A DNA stretch of 22,343 bases from a virus, in IMG/VR virus record IMGVR_UViG_3300009008_001135, positions 1-22,343 of that record. One strand, 5' to 3'. Below the pieces are notes generated by a model. The model did no database searches. It saw nothing but the letters and a program-made list of their open reading frames with translations, and had not been told where the DNA came from. The translations under genes and the position numbers were made by a program. Positions 9,318-17,183 of the stretch are shown here, in pieces. Position 1 is the stretch's first letter; every line of letters starts with the position of its first letter.

Positions 9318-9947
9318 TTAAGGAGCAGTAGGAGGTATAGTAAGCGTCACTGTAACAGTTCCTGCGGCAATGCTTTTAGAAACAATAGGCCACACATAAA
9401 GCAGAACATTATTGGCATCTATAAAATGGTAACCTGTATGGGTATCATCAATTGCAGCAGGACCAAATTTGTCCCGTGGAAGTTGAATATAATTATCAGC
9501 AATATGAACATCATCCACACCATTCGGCATTGTGCTTTGTGGAAACGCCCACGTTGAGTTGCCTACAGGATTATGCGACATATCAGCATTTGTATTATTG
9601 TACAAATTCGCAAACTCCTTCAGATCTCCTGCTAACGGGTGTGCTGGCAAAGCTTTAGCTGCTGGACTGTCTCCTGGCTCTGGTTCTGTATACAGAGACG
9701 GATTATCAGCTATAAATGTATCCAGATCTGTTCGTAAGATTCTCCTGCAACTAGGTATTGCTAATAACTGAGCACGTTCTTCTGCGCTCTTTACAGCGAC
9801 AGGTATAATGTAACAAGTCTGATCTTGCGACAGCGCAAGTTCATAATTATGACCATCTCCACCTACATTTTCTGCATCATTTATGGCAACCCAAGCATCA
9901 AAGGTTTCCTTGAGAATAACGAAGTAATCTTTTGTATAAGTCGGCAT
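9318..9947 (-). CDS. Unrecognised virion-cluster protein, 209 residues
   Basis: I do not recognise this family. The first 80 residues look alpha/beta and soluble (KDYFVILKETFDAWVAINDA, then CYIIPVAVKSAEERAQLL). A Pro-rich linker follows near 88-105 (PEPGDSPAAKALPAHP), then a segment with several Asn, Asp and His, and a C-terminal beta stretch GTVTVTLTIPPTAP. It lies between the glycan-binding-like protein (3-nt gap) and the adaptor (12-nt gap), so a neck or tail role is likely from position only. TCTAAC lies 9 nt before the ATG and overlaps the last codons of the upstream gene. No signal peptide or membrane segment is seen. Confidence 0.75.
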   Translation of the reverse strand: MPTYTKDYFVILKETFDAWVAINDAENVGGDGHNYELALSQDQTCYIIPVAVKSAEERAQLLAIPSCRRILRTDLDTFIADNPSLYTEPEPGDSPAAKALPAHPLAGDLKEFANLYNNTNADMSHNPVGNSTWAFPQSTMPNGVDDVHIADNYIQLPRDKFGPAAIDDTHTGYHFIDANNVLLYVWPIVSKSIAAGTVTVTLTIPPTAP

Positions 9948-9950
9948 AAA

Positions 9951-11141
9951 TTATCGGTTAGATTGTAATAAAGCTTCAATAAATTCTTTCTCACTCGCAG
10001 TAGTAGTATTTGGGATACTGGCGATCACTTCAAAAGGCCCTTTCCCTGGCCAACCTGCGCTACCAGTTGAACTTATATAGCCAGCATGACAATAAGCAGT
10101 ATTATTGGCATAAATCGGGTCAACATGTGCACCTGTTGAATAAGTAACTGGGTAGTCAGTCCCATTAACCCTTGTCTCTTCCGTGCCACCTGCACCATCA
10201 TATTCGTGAAGTATAACAACCCTACCCAGTGAATACGGACTTGTTCCGCTACCATTATAGATTGAATGTGTTGCGCCATCATCGCTCACATAGCCTCTAA
10301 CAGTATCTGCACCATAGTAATTCAAGGCATGAACAATGCCTTTTTTAGAATTATACTCATCCCATCCGGATTGAATACCTTTACAGGTAGCACTTGGTGT
10401 AAAAAGTGAAATCATAGTAACTTCACTTGTAAAATCAAGATCACCACCACTATTCCAATTCAGAGCATAATCACTTGAATTTGAATAATCATAGCTTTTA
10501 CCATCCCAGGCTGCCGGATCATATCCCATCGGAAACATATTCGCGTGTATATCATTCTGAACAGGGCGGAACTCAAAATCATCAACAAGAACTGTCAACG
10601 GTGTACTTGTACCAGCATTGTAAACTTGACAGGCTAAAGTAGTACCAAAAGGAAACTGTAAGTACCGTGTCCCTTCAACAGCACCATCAGAAGAATCAAA
10701 AGTCTCCTCCATCGCTCTATACCAAGGTGTCCATGCCACAATTCTAATTTTTGCGTACCCTGCTGTAACTCGGATTTTAAAATTAAACTGATATGTCTGA
10801 TTTAAAGTAATTCCTGCTGTAATACTTTGTGAAAATATAGCATTTCCGTAATCAGTATCGCCAGTAGTTAGCTGAGCGCTTGTACCACTAGAATCCCAAG
10901 GCAAAGTAGTTTCCTCCGAAGGCGTACCTGTACCAAGATGATTCCAGTCGTCTGCGATTCCACCAGTAAATGTCTCGAATCCACCATTTGAAAGTACAGC
11001 ACCAGCTGCACCTAGATTTAGATCAGTATCCGTAAGGTTTCTAACGCAACCCTCCATCATATTTCTATAATCATACACTTTGTCAGCCCCCATCTGTCTA
11101 AGGACAAATGCAGCGTCTTGTACTGGACTTGGAAAAATCAT
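9951..11141 (-). CDS. Virion protein with two glycan-binding-like beta-sandwich domains
   Basis: 396 residues. The N-terminal 45 residues (PVQDAAFVLRQMGADKVYDY) may be a virion anchor. Residues about 48-195 look like a carbohydrate-binding module of the CBM4/9 type: VLSNGGFETFTGGIADDWNH, then FSQSITAGITLNQTYQFNFK, closing with TVLVDDFEFRP. Residues about 230-396 look like a concanavalin/LamG-type lectin fold: EVTMISLFTPSATCKGIQSG, then RVVILHEYDGAGGTEETRVN, then GKGPFEVIASIPNTTTASEK. Such modules bind cell-surface polysaccharide, so I infer host adhesion. TAAAC, a variant of the start motif, lies 10 nt before the ATG. The gap to the next gene is 3 nt. No catalytic motif is visible. Domain calls are from strand patterns. 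Confidence 0.65.
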   Translation of the reverse strand: MIFPSPVQDAAFVLRQMGADKVYDYRNMMEGCVRNLTDTDLNLGAAGAVLSNGGFETFTGGIADDWNHLGTGTPSEETTLPWDSSGTSAQLTTGDTDYGNAIFSQSITAGITLNQTYQFNFKIRVTAGYAKIRIVAWTPWYRAMEETFDSSDGAVEGTRYLQFPFGTTLACQVYNAGTSTPLTVLVDDFEFRPVQNDIHANMFPMGYDPAAWDGKSYDYSNSSDYALNWNSGGDLDFTSEVTMISLFTPSATCKGIQSGWDEYNSKKGIVHALNYYGADTVRGYVSDDGATHSIYNGSGTSPYSLGRVVILHEYDGAGGTEETRVNGTDYPVTYSTGAHVDPIYANNTAYCHAGYISSTGSAGWPGKGPFEVIASIPNTTTASEKEFIEALLQSNR

Positions 11142-11153
11142 ATTATTTAAAGT

Positions 11154-11882
11154 TTAGTAAGTATAAATACTTGCAAGGTTACCATCAGCTGAATCACGAA
11201 TTACACTAAAAGTTGCATCTCCAAATGGAAATGGACCATATAAAATATTCTTAATTATCTTAATATCCGGTAATGCAGCTGTAGCTGTAGTAGTGAAATT
11301 GATATGACAATCTTCATCTGCATAAAAATAAATTTCATTAGGTGTATTTGCTAATGTTACATCTGATGCTGAACTTGTAAAAGCATCAACCTCCTGATTA
11401 ACAGAACCACCTGATGCACTACCCCGCGAAGCAACTGAATAAGATGTAGCAGTAAGTGAAACTTGCGTAGATGCCTTCTTGATATAAGCAATACCATGAA
11501 CATAATCTACACAATAATCACCATCAGTTTGCAAATGTGCATCAAACAAAGTAAGTCTATCTGTAAAATTACTTCTGTCTACAGAATCATAATCAGTAGG
11601 AAGAGGTACTTCTGTCGTAGCAGCAGTTGAAGTAAATGAGAGCGAAGTGTCATTGTTAGAAGCTGGCATATCACCTAAGAAATTCAATATAGAACCTTGG
11701 GCAAATTTAGCAGCCACTACAGTACCAACAACTTGACCTGCGTCGACTGTTGGAGTGCCTGAACTATCATAATAAAACTGAACAGTTTCCCCTGAAACTG
11801 ACCTCACTCTTTTAGAGTCATCAATTGCTTCCGTTGGCATACCTCTTGAAGTAGAGACATAATTTTGGTTGTCGAGTAACAT
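11154..11882 (-). CDS. Unrecognised beta-rich virion-cluster protein, 242 residues
   Basis: No family recognised. The sequence is Thr/Ser/Asp-rich with short beta strands: ETVQFYYDSSGTPTVDAGQV, then YCVDYVHGIAYIKKASTQVS, then NEIYFYADEDCHINFTTTAT. It has no membrane segment or coiled coil, which suits an exposed structural protein. It is the first gene after a 106-nt intergenic region with two competing hairpins, so its expression, and that of the downstream tail genes, may be set there. TTTAAC lies 10 nt before the ATG. A capsid-decorating or neck role is possible from position alone. Confidence 0.75.
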   Translation of the reverse strand: MLLDNQNYVSTSRGMPTEAIDDSKRVRSVSGETVQFYYDSSGTPTVDAGQVVGTVVAAKFAQGSILNFLGDMPASNNDTSLSFTSTAATTEVPLPTDYDSVDRSNFTDRLTLFDAHLQTDGDYCVDYVHGIAYIKKASTQVSLTATSYSVASRGSASGGSVNQEVDAFTSSASDVTLANTPNEIYFYADEDCHINFTTTATAALPDIKIIKNILYGPFPFGDATFSVIRDSADGNLASIYTY

Positions 11883-11892
11883 AATTGTTTGA

Positions 11893-11898
11893 GTTAAA
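11893..11898 (-). promoter_or_regulatory. YYTAAC start-associated motif of the 242-residue protein gene
   Basis: TTTAAC lies 10 nt before the ATG at 11882, in a non-coding leader. It is therefore not explained by codons or by an upstream stop. Confidence 0.5.
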
Positions 11899-11936
11899 AG
11901 ATTTATATCCCCTATTACAGTATCCGACGTTTGTCA

Positions 11937-11981
11937 CCCCCTGATTCTGTAAGAGAGGGGGGAGTTTCAACCTACTCCCCC
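11937..11981 (-). promoter_or_regulatory. Two mutually exclusive hairpins between the 84-residue and 242-residue genes
   Basis: Read on the minus strand, GGGGGAGT (11981-11974) pairs perfectly with ACTCCCCC (11965-11958) across an 8-nt loop. The same C-tract, as CCCCCT (11961-11956), can instead pair with AGGGGG (11942-11937) across a 13-nt loop. Both cannot form at once, which is the layout of an attenuator or regulatory switch. Neither is followed by a T-run, so a simple intrinsic terminator is unlikely. The first hairpin begins 7 nt after the stop of the 84-residue gene, so ribosomes could influence which form folds. Confidence 0.55.
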
Positions 11982-11988
11982 AAAAGGT

Positions 11989-12243
11989 TTATTTGCCCTC
12001 CTTCGGGACGGGCTTTTCTTCTTTTTTCTCGGCCTCTTTCTCCGCTTCGACCTCCTCTTTTTTCTTAGCTTCCTCCTGCGCCTTGAGAATCTCAGCGGCA
12101 TTTACAGGATTTCTGAGGAGTCCCTTAACGTGAATAAGAGACACTGCCTGGTCTTCACCTCTGACCTGGCGAGCTTCAACAGAAGCTAGTAGGTATTGCA
12201 CTACGTCCTCTGTGAACTCGTACTTGTAGAGTTGGTTTTCCAT
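11989..12243 (-). CDS. Small helical phage protein, 84 residues
   Basis: Residues 1-55 are helical (YKYEFTEDVVQYLLASVEAR, then AVSLIHVKGLLRNPVNAAEI) and resemble small uncharacterised proteins often found in phage structural clusters, with a pattern of aliphatic residues ending in L-x-N-P. Residues 55-84 are a Lys/Glu-only charged tail (EEAKKKEEVEAEKEAEKKEE). No catalytic motif is seen. CTTAAC precedes the ATG by 10 nt. The gene lies between the fibre-like gene (52-nt gap) and the hairpin region. The lagging charged tail could be an assembly or folding helper for its neighbours, which is speculation. Confidence 0.78.
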   Translation of the reverse strand: MENQLYKYEFTEDVVQYLLASVEARQVRGEDQAVSLIHVKGLLRNPVNAAEILKAQEEAKKKEEVEAEKEAEKKEEKPVPKEGK

Positions 12244-12253
12244 GACATATATG

Positions 12254-12259
12254 GTTAAG
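12254..12259 (-). promoter_or_regulatory. YYTAAC start-associated motif of the 84-residue protein gene
   Basis: CTTAAC lies 10 nt before the ATG at 12243, well clear of the upstream gene, which stops at 12296. Confidence 0.5.
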
Positions 12260-12276
12260 AAATAAAACTTCTAAAT

Positions 12277-12289
12277 GGCCATTATGGCC
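12277..12289. repeat. Perfect inverted repeat GGCCAT-T-ATGGCC after the fibre-like gene
   Basis: A 6-bp palindromic pair with a single central base begins 6 nt after the fibre-like gene stop. As RNA only a 4-bp GGCC stem with a 5-nt loop is likely, and no T-run follows closely. It may be a protein-binding site, a weak RNA hairpin or chance. Confidence 0.4.
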
Positions 12290-12295
12290 TCAATC

Positions 12296-14932
12296 TTAGG
12301 ACATTGCAGTCCATTTAAGTGTAACTGTACCAGTAGCTAACAAGCTTGTTGAAGCACCAGCCCAGTTATCAGCTGCGTTATAGTGAACTGTCTTGGTATG
12401 ACCAGACATGTTCATTGAGATACCAGTCATAACACCTGCTACAGCAGCAGACATATTCACATCAACCGAACCATTACAGTCTGTTGCCGCAAAACCTGTG
12501 ATGTAATCCTCCATGGTAGTACCATTCAATGCAGCAATAGCACCTGAACCAATTACTGATCCGATACCACAATCAGGTGTATCAGCTTGGATAGCTGCAT
12601 CACCTTGTAGTGCAACACTTGAATATGTAACTTCATGGACATGAGCACCAGCAGGGAATGTGTAGATCAAAGCTCCGACAGCTAAGTTACCTGCACCTCC
12701 AATAGCACCTAGATCAGCATTCGTAAGTGTAAGAACAGTAACATGGTTACGTCCATCACCATACTCTTTAGCTGTTACATTTGTGCCAGGAGTACCAACA
12801 GTTCCAGTATTTGTGATGTCACCATCAACAACAAGATCACCAGAACCGTTCATGTTCATTTCAATGTTTCCATTTGCTCCATCAATAATTGAAATGTCAC
12901 TTGTAGTTGTATTCCCAGTCCTGAGTACAAGATCCTGGTTACCTGATGATTGCAACATGCCAGAAGTGGCACCGTCACCAACAGCAACTGCGTTAACTGT
13001 ATGTAGAAGCCTTAATCTTTCAGTAAGAGTTCCTTGATTATCAATCGCGAAACTCATGTCTGAATCAGGATTCGCCGCTGAAATATCGTCGACTATTACG
13101 TCAATACGACCATAGTCTTCGTCTGCAACAGCGTCGTCTTCACCTGTAAAGAGAATTCGTCCTACCACATCAGCATTAGCTTGCGAGCCTCCTTGATGTG
13201 AAAGTCGTAATACAGGACCAACAGCACCTCCATCAACTGAACGAACTTCAACTTCACCAGAAGTAGCTGGTTGAAGAATAATAACTTCAGCAGCACCATC
13301 TTTAATGGTAATGCTTCCAGTACTCGCATTTCCAGTTTGAAGTACAAGATCAAAGTTACCACTACTCGAGATAGTTGCATCATTACCACCACTACCAACT
13401 GCTATTTTACCTGTAGTGTCTGGCTGTAGCACAATGTCTCCTGCTGCACCATCTATAATCGAAATCACACCAGTCGTAGCATTTCCTGTCTGGATATTGA
13501 TGTTGTGATCTCCGGAAGATGTAATAGTAGCACCTCCGTCACCAACTACCAAAGTAGAAGCCATCAATGAAACGCCAACATTATCAAGACGTAGAAGTTC
13601 AGTAAGAGAGTTGTTAATCAACACACTCCAACCAAGCCTACCATCTTCGGTGGTATCAGTTTCGTCAAGGATAGTAGCATCCATACGACCATAAACAGTT
13701 TTATTACTACCATCATCCTCACCTGAATAATTAATTCGTGTAATCACATCATTAATCGCAGGAGAGCTTGAGTCATGATGGTATTCTGCAATAACACCTA
13801 TAGCACCGCCATCAGTTTGCCTAACAGACAAAACGTCTGCATTAGCTGCGTCTGAAATCAAAATAGTTTCACCACCAGAGACAGTAAGATCACCATCACT
13901 AACGACAAGATCACCAGATTGTACTTCAGCAGCAGTTGTACCTTCAGCAGTACCTTGCATAAGAACTCTACCATCTTCGCGTACAGCAAATACTTCTGTA
14001 GTTGTGTGCATATCTACCACGGAAATCGCTGACCCAGTACCACCCATTGTGACACTGTTGATATTTACACGAAGTACGTCACCAGTAGTAACAGAAGTGC
14101 CATCGATTAGTACTCCAGTACCAGTAGTAACAGCTGATGGATTAAGGGTCATTGATGTACCACTTGTAGTAGTAGCATCAACAAGATTTACAGTTCCGTC
14201 TGTCATAACAAGATTACCTGAGCTTAGAGTCAAGTTACCTGAGGTTAAGACTGCGTTACCTGTAAATGTAGAAGTCCCAGCCACTGTTCCATCAATAGCA
14301 GCAGTAGGATTTAAATTAACTGTATCAACATAAGCATTCGCGTAATATAAAGGTCCTACGGAACTACCTAAATCGTCAGTCGAATCGACACTTGGGACAA
14401 TGTTACCTGTAGTAGACATAACACCAGCTCCTGTACCAGCAATATCAGCAGTCGCATTAAAATTGACTGTTTGAACCCAACCATTTAACCAATAAGACCC
14501 AGAAGAACCAAGGTCATCAGTCAAGGTTGTATCAGAAACAAGAGATGTATTAATAGCAACAGCAGCAAGATTATCAAGGGCTACTGTAGCTCCACCAGCA
14601 CTACCAATCAGATCAAAATTACAAGCTGTAGTTGTACCTACATTCTCATAAAGTCCTGATGTGCCAGCTCCTACATTAGTGTCGATATATAAACATCCTT
14701 TAGCGTAACCAGCAGCTCCATCATTAAGAGTTGCAGTACCAGAAGCATAAAGAACGTCATCGTTTTCATCCCTGTCATAAACAAGGACAGTTTGGCTGTT
14801 GATGCCCGTAGAAACTCCAGGTCTTGTAAAAGAACCTGTGGCATCAACAACCTCATTACCGCCTACTTGGATTGAACCATAAACATTCAACCCACCTAAG
14901 GCAGTTGAGTCACCTATTATAGTTCTAGCCAT
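12296..14932 (-). CDS. Repeat-built head-fibre or decoration-like virion protein, 878 residues
   Basis: The protein is Gly/Thr/Ser/Asp-rich beta structure with several internal repeat types. Two DLGSS...VNxNxTA units lie near residues 139 and 185. Three SSGxxxxxxxTGNxxT units lie near 470, 520 and 660. Two long modules start at GGAIG (about 373) and GGAVG (about 565), each holding a GEDD motif, a YGR motif and an LTExLRL motif. This is typical of elongated beta-helical or triple-stranded fibre shafts. The C-terminal 150 residues (YTFPAGAHVHEVTYSSVALQ, then CGIGSVIGSGAI) look like a globular beta domain. The gene lies 19 nt after the major capsid gene with TTTAAC 11 nt before its ATG, so I infer a capsid-attached fibre. 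A tail fibre is the alternative. Confidence 0.65.
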   Translation of the reverse strand: MARTIIGDSTALGGLNVYGSIQVGGNEVVDATGSFTRPGVSTGINSQTVLVYDRDENDDVLYASGTATLNDGAAGYAKGCLYIDTNVGAGTSGLYENVGTTTACNFDLIGSAGGATVALDNLAAVAINTSLVSDTTLTDDLGSSGSYWLNGWVQTVNFNATADIAGTGAGVMSTTGNIVPSVDSTDDLGSSVGPLYYANAYVDTVNLNPTAAIDGTVAGTSTFTGNAVLTSGNLTLSSGNLVMTDGTVNLVDATTTSGTSMTLNPSAVTTGTGVLIDGTSVTTGDVLRVNINSVTMGGTGSAISVVDMHTTTEVFAVREDGRVLMQGTAEGTTAAEVQSGDLVVSDGDLTVSGGETILISDAANADVLSVRQTDGGAIGVIAEYHHDSSSPAINDVITRINYSGEDDGSNKTVYGRMDATILDETDTTEDGRLGWSVLINNSLTELLRLDNVGVSLMASTLVVGDGGATITSSGDHNINIQTGNATTGVISIIDGAAGDIVLQPDTTGKIAVGSGGNDATISSSGNFDLVLQTGNASTGSITIKDGAAEVIILQPATSGEVEVRSVDGGAVGPVLRLSHQGGSQANADVVGRILFTGEDDAVADEDYGRIDVIVDDISAANPDSDMSFAIDNQGTLTERLRLLHTVNAVAVGDGATSGMLQSSGNQDLVLRTGNTTTSDISIIDGANGNIEMNMNGSGDLVVDGDITNTGTVGTPGTNVTAKEYGDGRNHVTVLTLTNADLGAIGGAGNLAVGALIYTFPAGAHVHEVTYSSVALQGDAAIQADTPDCGIGSVIGSGAIAALNGTTMEDYITGFAATDCNGSVDVNMSAAVAGVMTGISMNMSGHTKTVHYNAADNWAGASTSLLATGTVTLKWTAMS

Positions 14933-14943
14933 AATAATATAAG

Positions 14944-14949
14944 GTTAAA
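14944..14949 (-). promoter_or_regulatory. YYTAAC start-associated motif of the fibre-like gene
   Basis: TTTAAC lies 11 nt before the ATG at 14932, in the 19-nt gap after the capsid gene. Confidence 0.5.
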
Positions 14950-14951
14950 TA

Positions 14952-15848
14952 TTATACAATCCAATGAGTACCTAAATAGTCAACAGCACCAGCGTTACAA
15001 GCCAGGTCAATTTGAACAATGTCATTACCTGTGTTTGTATCACGGTCTGGTGTTAATTCAGGTCCGTAAGCGATCTGATACTCTAATCGGTGCATCATCT
15101 TGTCAGAGACAAGAGCAGCTTCCCAGTTAGCAGTATCATCAAGTTGTTCCCAGACAACTGGGATAATTCCAGATTCTGTAACAACATTGATAGATGTGTT
15201 AGCATCTTCAGGTGTCATAGGAGAACCTAGAAGTTTCTTCGCAGTGTGCATGTTCCTTGTAGGAACGACCAGATACTTAGGTTGAAGACCCATAATTGTA
15301 CCATTGTGGTCTTGTTGCATGCGAAGTGCTTCAATAGCTGATTCAAGATTAGCCAATGTCAACGAACCTGTTGTGGTGTTATCTTGGGTAGCGCCTGTAT
15401 CACCTATAAGGTGAGCAGCATTAGCCAAAGATAAGCCATCCCAGGTAACTGTTGTGCCTGCTGCTGCGATCAATAGATCAGCAGCAAGTGCATCCATCCT
15501 GATTCTAGCTAAATAGCCAAGTTTTTGTGCATCTTCAAGAGCAGAACCATAATGATCTTTTTCTTTCATCATTTTAGTAATATGAACTGCTTCTTTGAAG
15601 ATAAGTTGTGCGACAGTCTGCGTACCAACAACTTTAGGATTTTGTTGGTTGTATGCAGCGCCATCAGAAACTGCGTTGAACGCAGCCGACATTCCACCTC
15701 GGACTGAGAAAGTTTCCTCAAATCTTTGGTTCGGGTCCATCCGGAAAATTTGCTCATATTTTGACTGATACCCTTGGTATCCAGCATCAAAAGATTTCGC
15801 TATCTCCAACTGTACCTCTGTCTCATAATTATGATATGTAACTGCCAT
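14952..15848 (-). CDS. Major capsid protein
   Basis: 298 residues, forming the icosahedral shell. It has an N-arm (MAVTYHNYETEVQLEIAKSF), an extended region with FEETFSVRGGMSAAFNAVSD, and a spine-helix-like segment EAVHITKMMKEKDHYGSALE. A domain follows with ANLESAIEALRMQQDHNGTI and the strand PKYLVVPTRNMHTAKKLLGS. The C-terminal part VSDKMMHRLEYQIAYGPELT, then a strand ending DYLGTHWIV, matches how HK97-fold capsid proteins with a Mu-like or encapsulated-DNA topology close. Length and position after scaffold- and decoration-like genes support this. There is no N-terminal delta domain and no nearby protease. TTTAAC lies 10 nt before the ATG; the gap to the upstream gene is 26 nt. Confidence 0.9.
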   Translation of the reverse strand: MAVTYHNYETEVQLEIAKSFDAGYQGYQSKYEQIFRMDPNQRFEETFSVRGGMSAAFNAVSDGAAYNQQNPKVVGTQTVAQLIFKEAVHITKMMKEKDHYGSALEDAQKLGYLARIRMDALAADLLIAAAGTTVTWDGLSLANAAHLIGDTGATQDNTTTGSLTLANLESAIEALRMQQDHNGTIMGLQPKYLVVPTRNMHTAKKLLGSPMTPEDANTSINVVTESGIIPVVWEQLDDTANWEAALVSDKMMHRLEYQIAYGPELTPDRDTNTGNDIVQIDLACNAGAVDYLGTHWIV

Positions 15849-15858
15849 AATTTATTCA

Positions 15859-15864
15859 GTTAAA
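15859..15864 (-). promoter_or_regulatory. YYTAAC start-associated motif of the capsid gene
   Basis: TTTAAC lies 10 nt before the ATG at 15848. As this should be one of the most strongly translated genes, the lack of any purine-rich site here is informative. Confidence 0.55.
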
Positions 15865-15874
15865 GAATTAAAGT

Positions 15875-16348
15875 TTATTGAAGATTGAATGGAACTACAA
15901 CGTCGATGGTCTCATTACCAGAAGTACTGTCATAGGTGACAATAGTAAGAACACCGTTTGAGGTATCATTCTCATCGATTTCTTGGTCAGCAGCAGCCAT
16001 TTCAAGTGTAACTTGAGTGTCAATGATTGCTTGGGCAAGATTGCCTGGTGTATCAGGAGTACCACGGACAACAAGTCCGCTTGGATGGAACATAATTTCT
16101 ACCGTACCATCAGCTAGTGCTGTATCAGTTGAATTAGATACAGCCATACCTACCCATGAAGAAGTAGAAGAAGCTCCATCACCAGCTTTTGCCACATAAC
16201 CTGGATTACTACCATCGACAATAACAAGATCACCAATAGCAATCGAAGCAGCAGCTCCAGCAACAACATCAAAAACTCGTGTTACTGGTGAATCGCCACC
16301 TACTGTACCAACAACCCTGAAGTCTCCTGTGTATTGTGTTGCGGCCAT
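15875..16348 (-). CDS. Probable capsid decoration/stabilising protein, 157 residues
   Basis: A small all-beta protein: FRVVGTVGGDSPVTRVFDVV, then ASIAIGDLVIVDGSNPGYVA, then WVGMAVSNSTDTALADGTVE and VEIMFHPSGLVVRG. The pattern of a value or attribute loop (GDLVIVD, GYVAKAGDG, VGMAVS, GTVEIM) is typical of small capsid-surface proteins that share folds with DUF2190-like or decoration proteins. It lies between scaffold (8-nt gap) and capsid (26 nt). CCTAAC, 11 nt before the ATG, overlaps the end of the scaffold gene. It could instead be a minor head protein. Confidence 0.65.
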   Translation of the reverse strand: MAATQYTGDFRVVGTVGGDSPVTRVFDVVAGAAASIAIGDLVIVDGSNPGYVAKAGDGASSTSSWVGMAVSNSTDTALADGTVEIMFHPSGLVVRGTPDTPGNLAQAIIDTQVTLEMAAADQEIDENDTSNGVLTIVTYDSTSGNETIDVVVPFNLQ

Positions 16349-16356
16349 AGAATTGT

Positions 16357-17097
16357 TTAGTTAGGATATATAGGAATTGAATAGCTGCCTTTCTTTTCGA
16401 ATTGCTCAGCTATTCCCTGAAAGTCTTCAGCAGATTTAGCTCCCGTATAGAAAGCATGTTTCTTAATTCTTTCAGGTGAGAGAGGGACTTTTGCTTTTGC
16501 CTTAGCGTCTTCTGGTCTTTTAATCACATCACCTTTACTGCGGAAACTATAAGATTTCCCAGGTTTCATCTGATTAGCAGCCATATCAACAGCCTTCTCA
16601 AAAGTAACAGTCTCCCCCGCTATTTCTGTCCCCTCGAAAGTTTTCACTAAATCATCAAACTTAGGCTCGTTATCAATAGTGAGTCCGAGTTGCGACTTGA
16701 TAGATTTAAGCGTGTTCTTCCGATTCTGTTCATGGGTTTTAGAAAGTTTTTCAACCTGCTTTGAGAGGTTTTCTAAAGCAGGGCTGTCTTCTTCCGTTTC
16801 CTCATAAAGAGAAGTATACTCTTCGCCAAATTTCTCTGTAAGATAATTAGCATTGTATTCATCTTTAGAGATTTCAGCGAGCTCTCTACGAGCATCTTCG
16901 CTAGTCTTGGCAAGCCTTACCAAGGTAGCGAACGCGGCTTTTCGTGATTCGCCAAGTTGCGCTGCCTTGCGAGTCATTTCAGCCTGCTCTTCATCCTTTT
17001 TAGGAGTATCCTGCGCGGACTCCTTGCCAGATTCCTCTGGGGTATCCTTCTTCACTGCTTCTTTCGCAGCTTTGTCAGACCCTTTTGGTGTAGCCAT
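16357..17097 (-). CDS. Probable scaffolding protein
   Basis: 246 residues, highly charged. Residues 1-45 are disordered and Lys/Glu/Asp/Pro-rich. Residues about 40-135 are helical and likely coiled coil (AFATLVRLAKTSEDARREL, then ALENLSKQVEKLSKTHEQNR). The C-terminal third is basic (SFRSKGDVIKRPEDAKAKAK, then SPERIKKHAFYTGAKSAEDF), as in scaffolds whose basic tail binds capsid protein. Scaffolds guide capsid assembly and leave before DNA packaging. Position between portal and capsid genes is standard for one. TCTAAC lies 10 nt before the ATG, after a structured leader. Confidence 0.72.
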   Translation of the reverse strand: MATPKGSDKAAKEAVKKDTPEESGKESAQDTPKKDEEQAEMTRKAAQLGESRKAAFATLVRLAKTSEDARRELAEISKDEYNANYLTEKFGEEYTSLYEETEEDSPALENLSKQVEKLSKTHEQNRKNTLKSIKSQLGLTIDNEPKFDDLVKTFEGTEIAGETVTFEKAVDMAANQMKPGKSYSFRSKGDVIKRPEDAKAKAKVPLSPERIKKHAFYTGAKSAEDFQGIAEQFEKKGSYSIPIYPN

Positions 17098-17107
17098 AGT
17101 AATATGG

Positions 17108-17113
17108 GTTAGA
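17108..17113 (-). promoter_or_regulatory. YYTAAC start-associated motif of the scaffold-like gene
   Basis: TCTAAC lies 10 nt before the ATG at 17097 and just downstream of the leader hairpin at 17120-17167. Confidence 0.5.
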
Positions 17114-17119
17114 ATATAG

Positions 17120-17167
17120 AGAAGGTTTTCGCCTCTAGGAGGCTTAATCCCTCATTCCAGCCCTTCT
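17120..17167 (-). promoter_or_regulatory. Structured leader before the scaffold-like gene
   Basis: On the minus strand an outer pair AGAAGG/CCTTCT (17167-17162 with 17125-17120) encloses an inner hairpin GCCTC-CTA-GAGGC (17143-17131). The element lies wholly in the only non-coding stretch between the overprinted ORF and the scaffold-like gene. There is no T-run and I see no good -35/-10 pair, so an mRNA-processing or translation-control role is more likely than termination or initiation. Confidence 0.4.
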
Positions 17168-17183
17168 ACAGCTGTCAGAGATA

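Noticed and set aside
3680-9771. Other plus-strand frames such as 3680-3904, 4896-5141, 6261-6542, 7744-8088 and 9532-9771
   Set aside because: All are antisense to well-supported minus-strand genes and have unusual amino-acid content (Cys/Tyr/Ser-rich), with no independent support.
11958-11981. Intrinsic terminator after the 84-residue gene
   Set aside because: The stem is strong but is followed by CTCTCTTAC rather than a T-run on the transcribed strand.
13162-13398. Minus-strand nested frame in the fibre-like gene
   Set aside because: A Val/Leu-rich out-of-frame reading of repeat DNA; no start motif and no recognisable product.
14951-14983. Promoter after the capsid gene (TTGACT and TATAAT)
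   Set aside because: The -10 box is perfect, but the spacing is 21 nt, outside the normal 16-18, and the boxes lie in conserved capsid codons.
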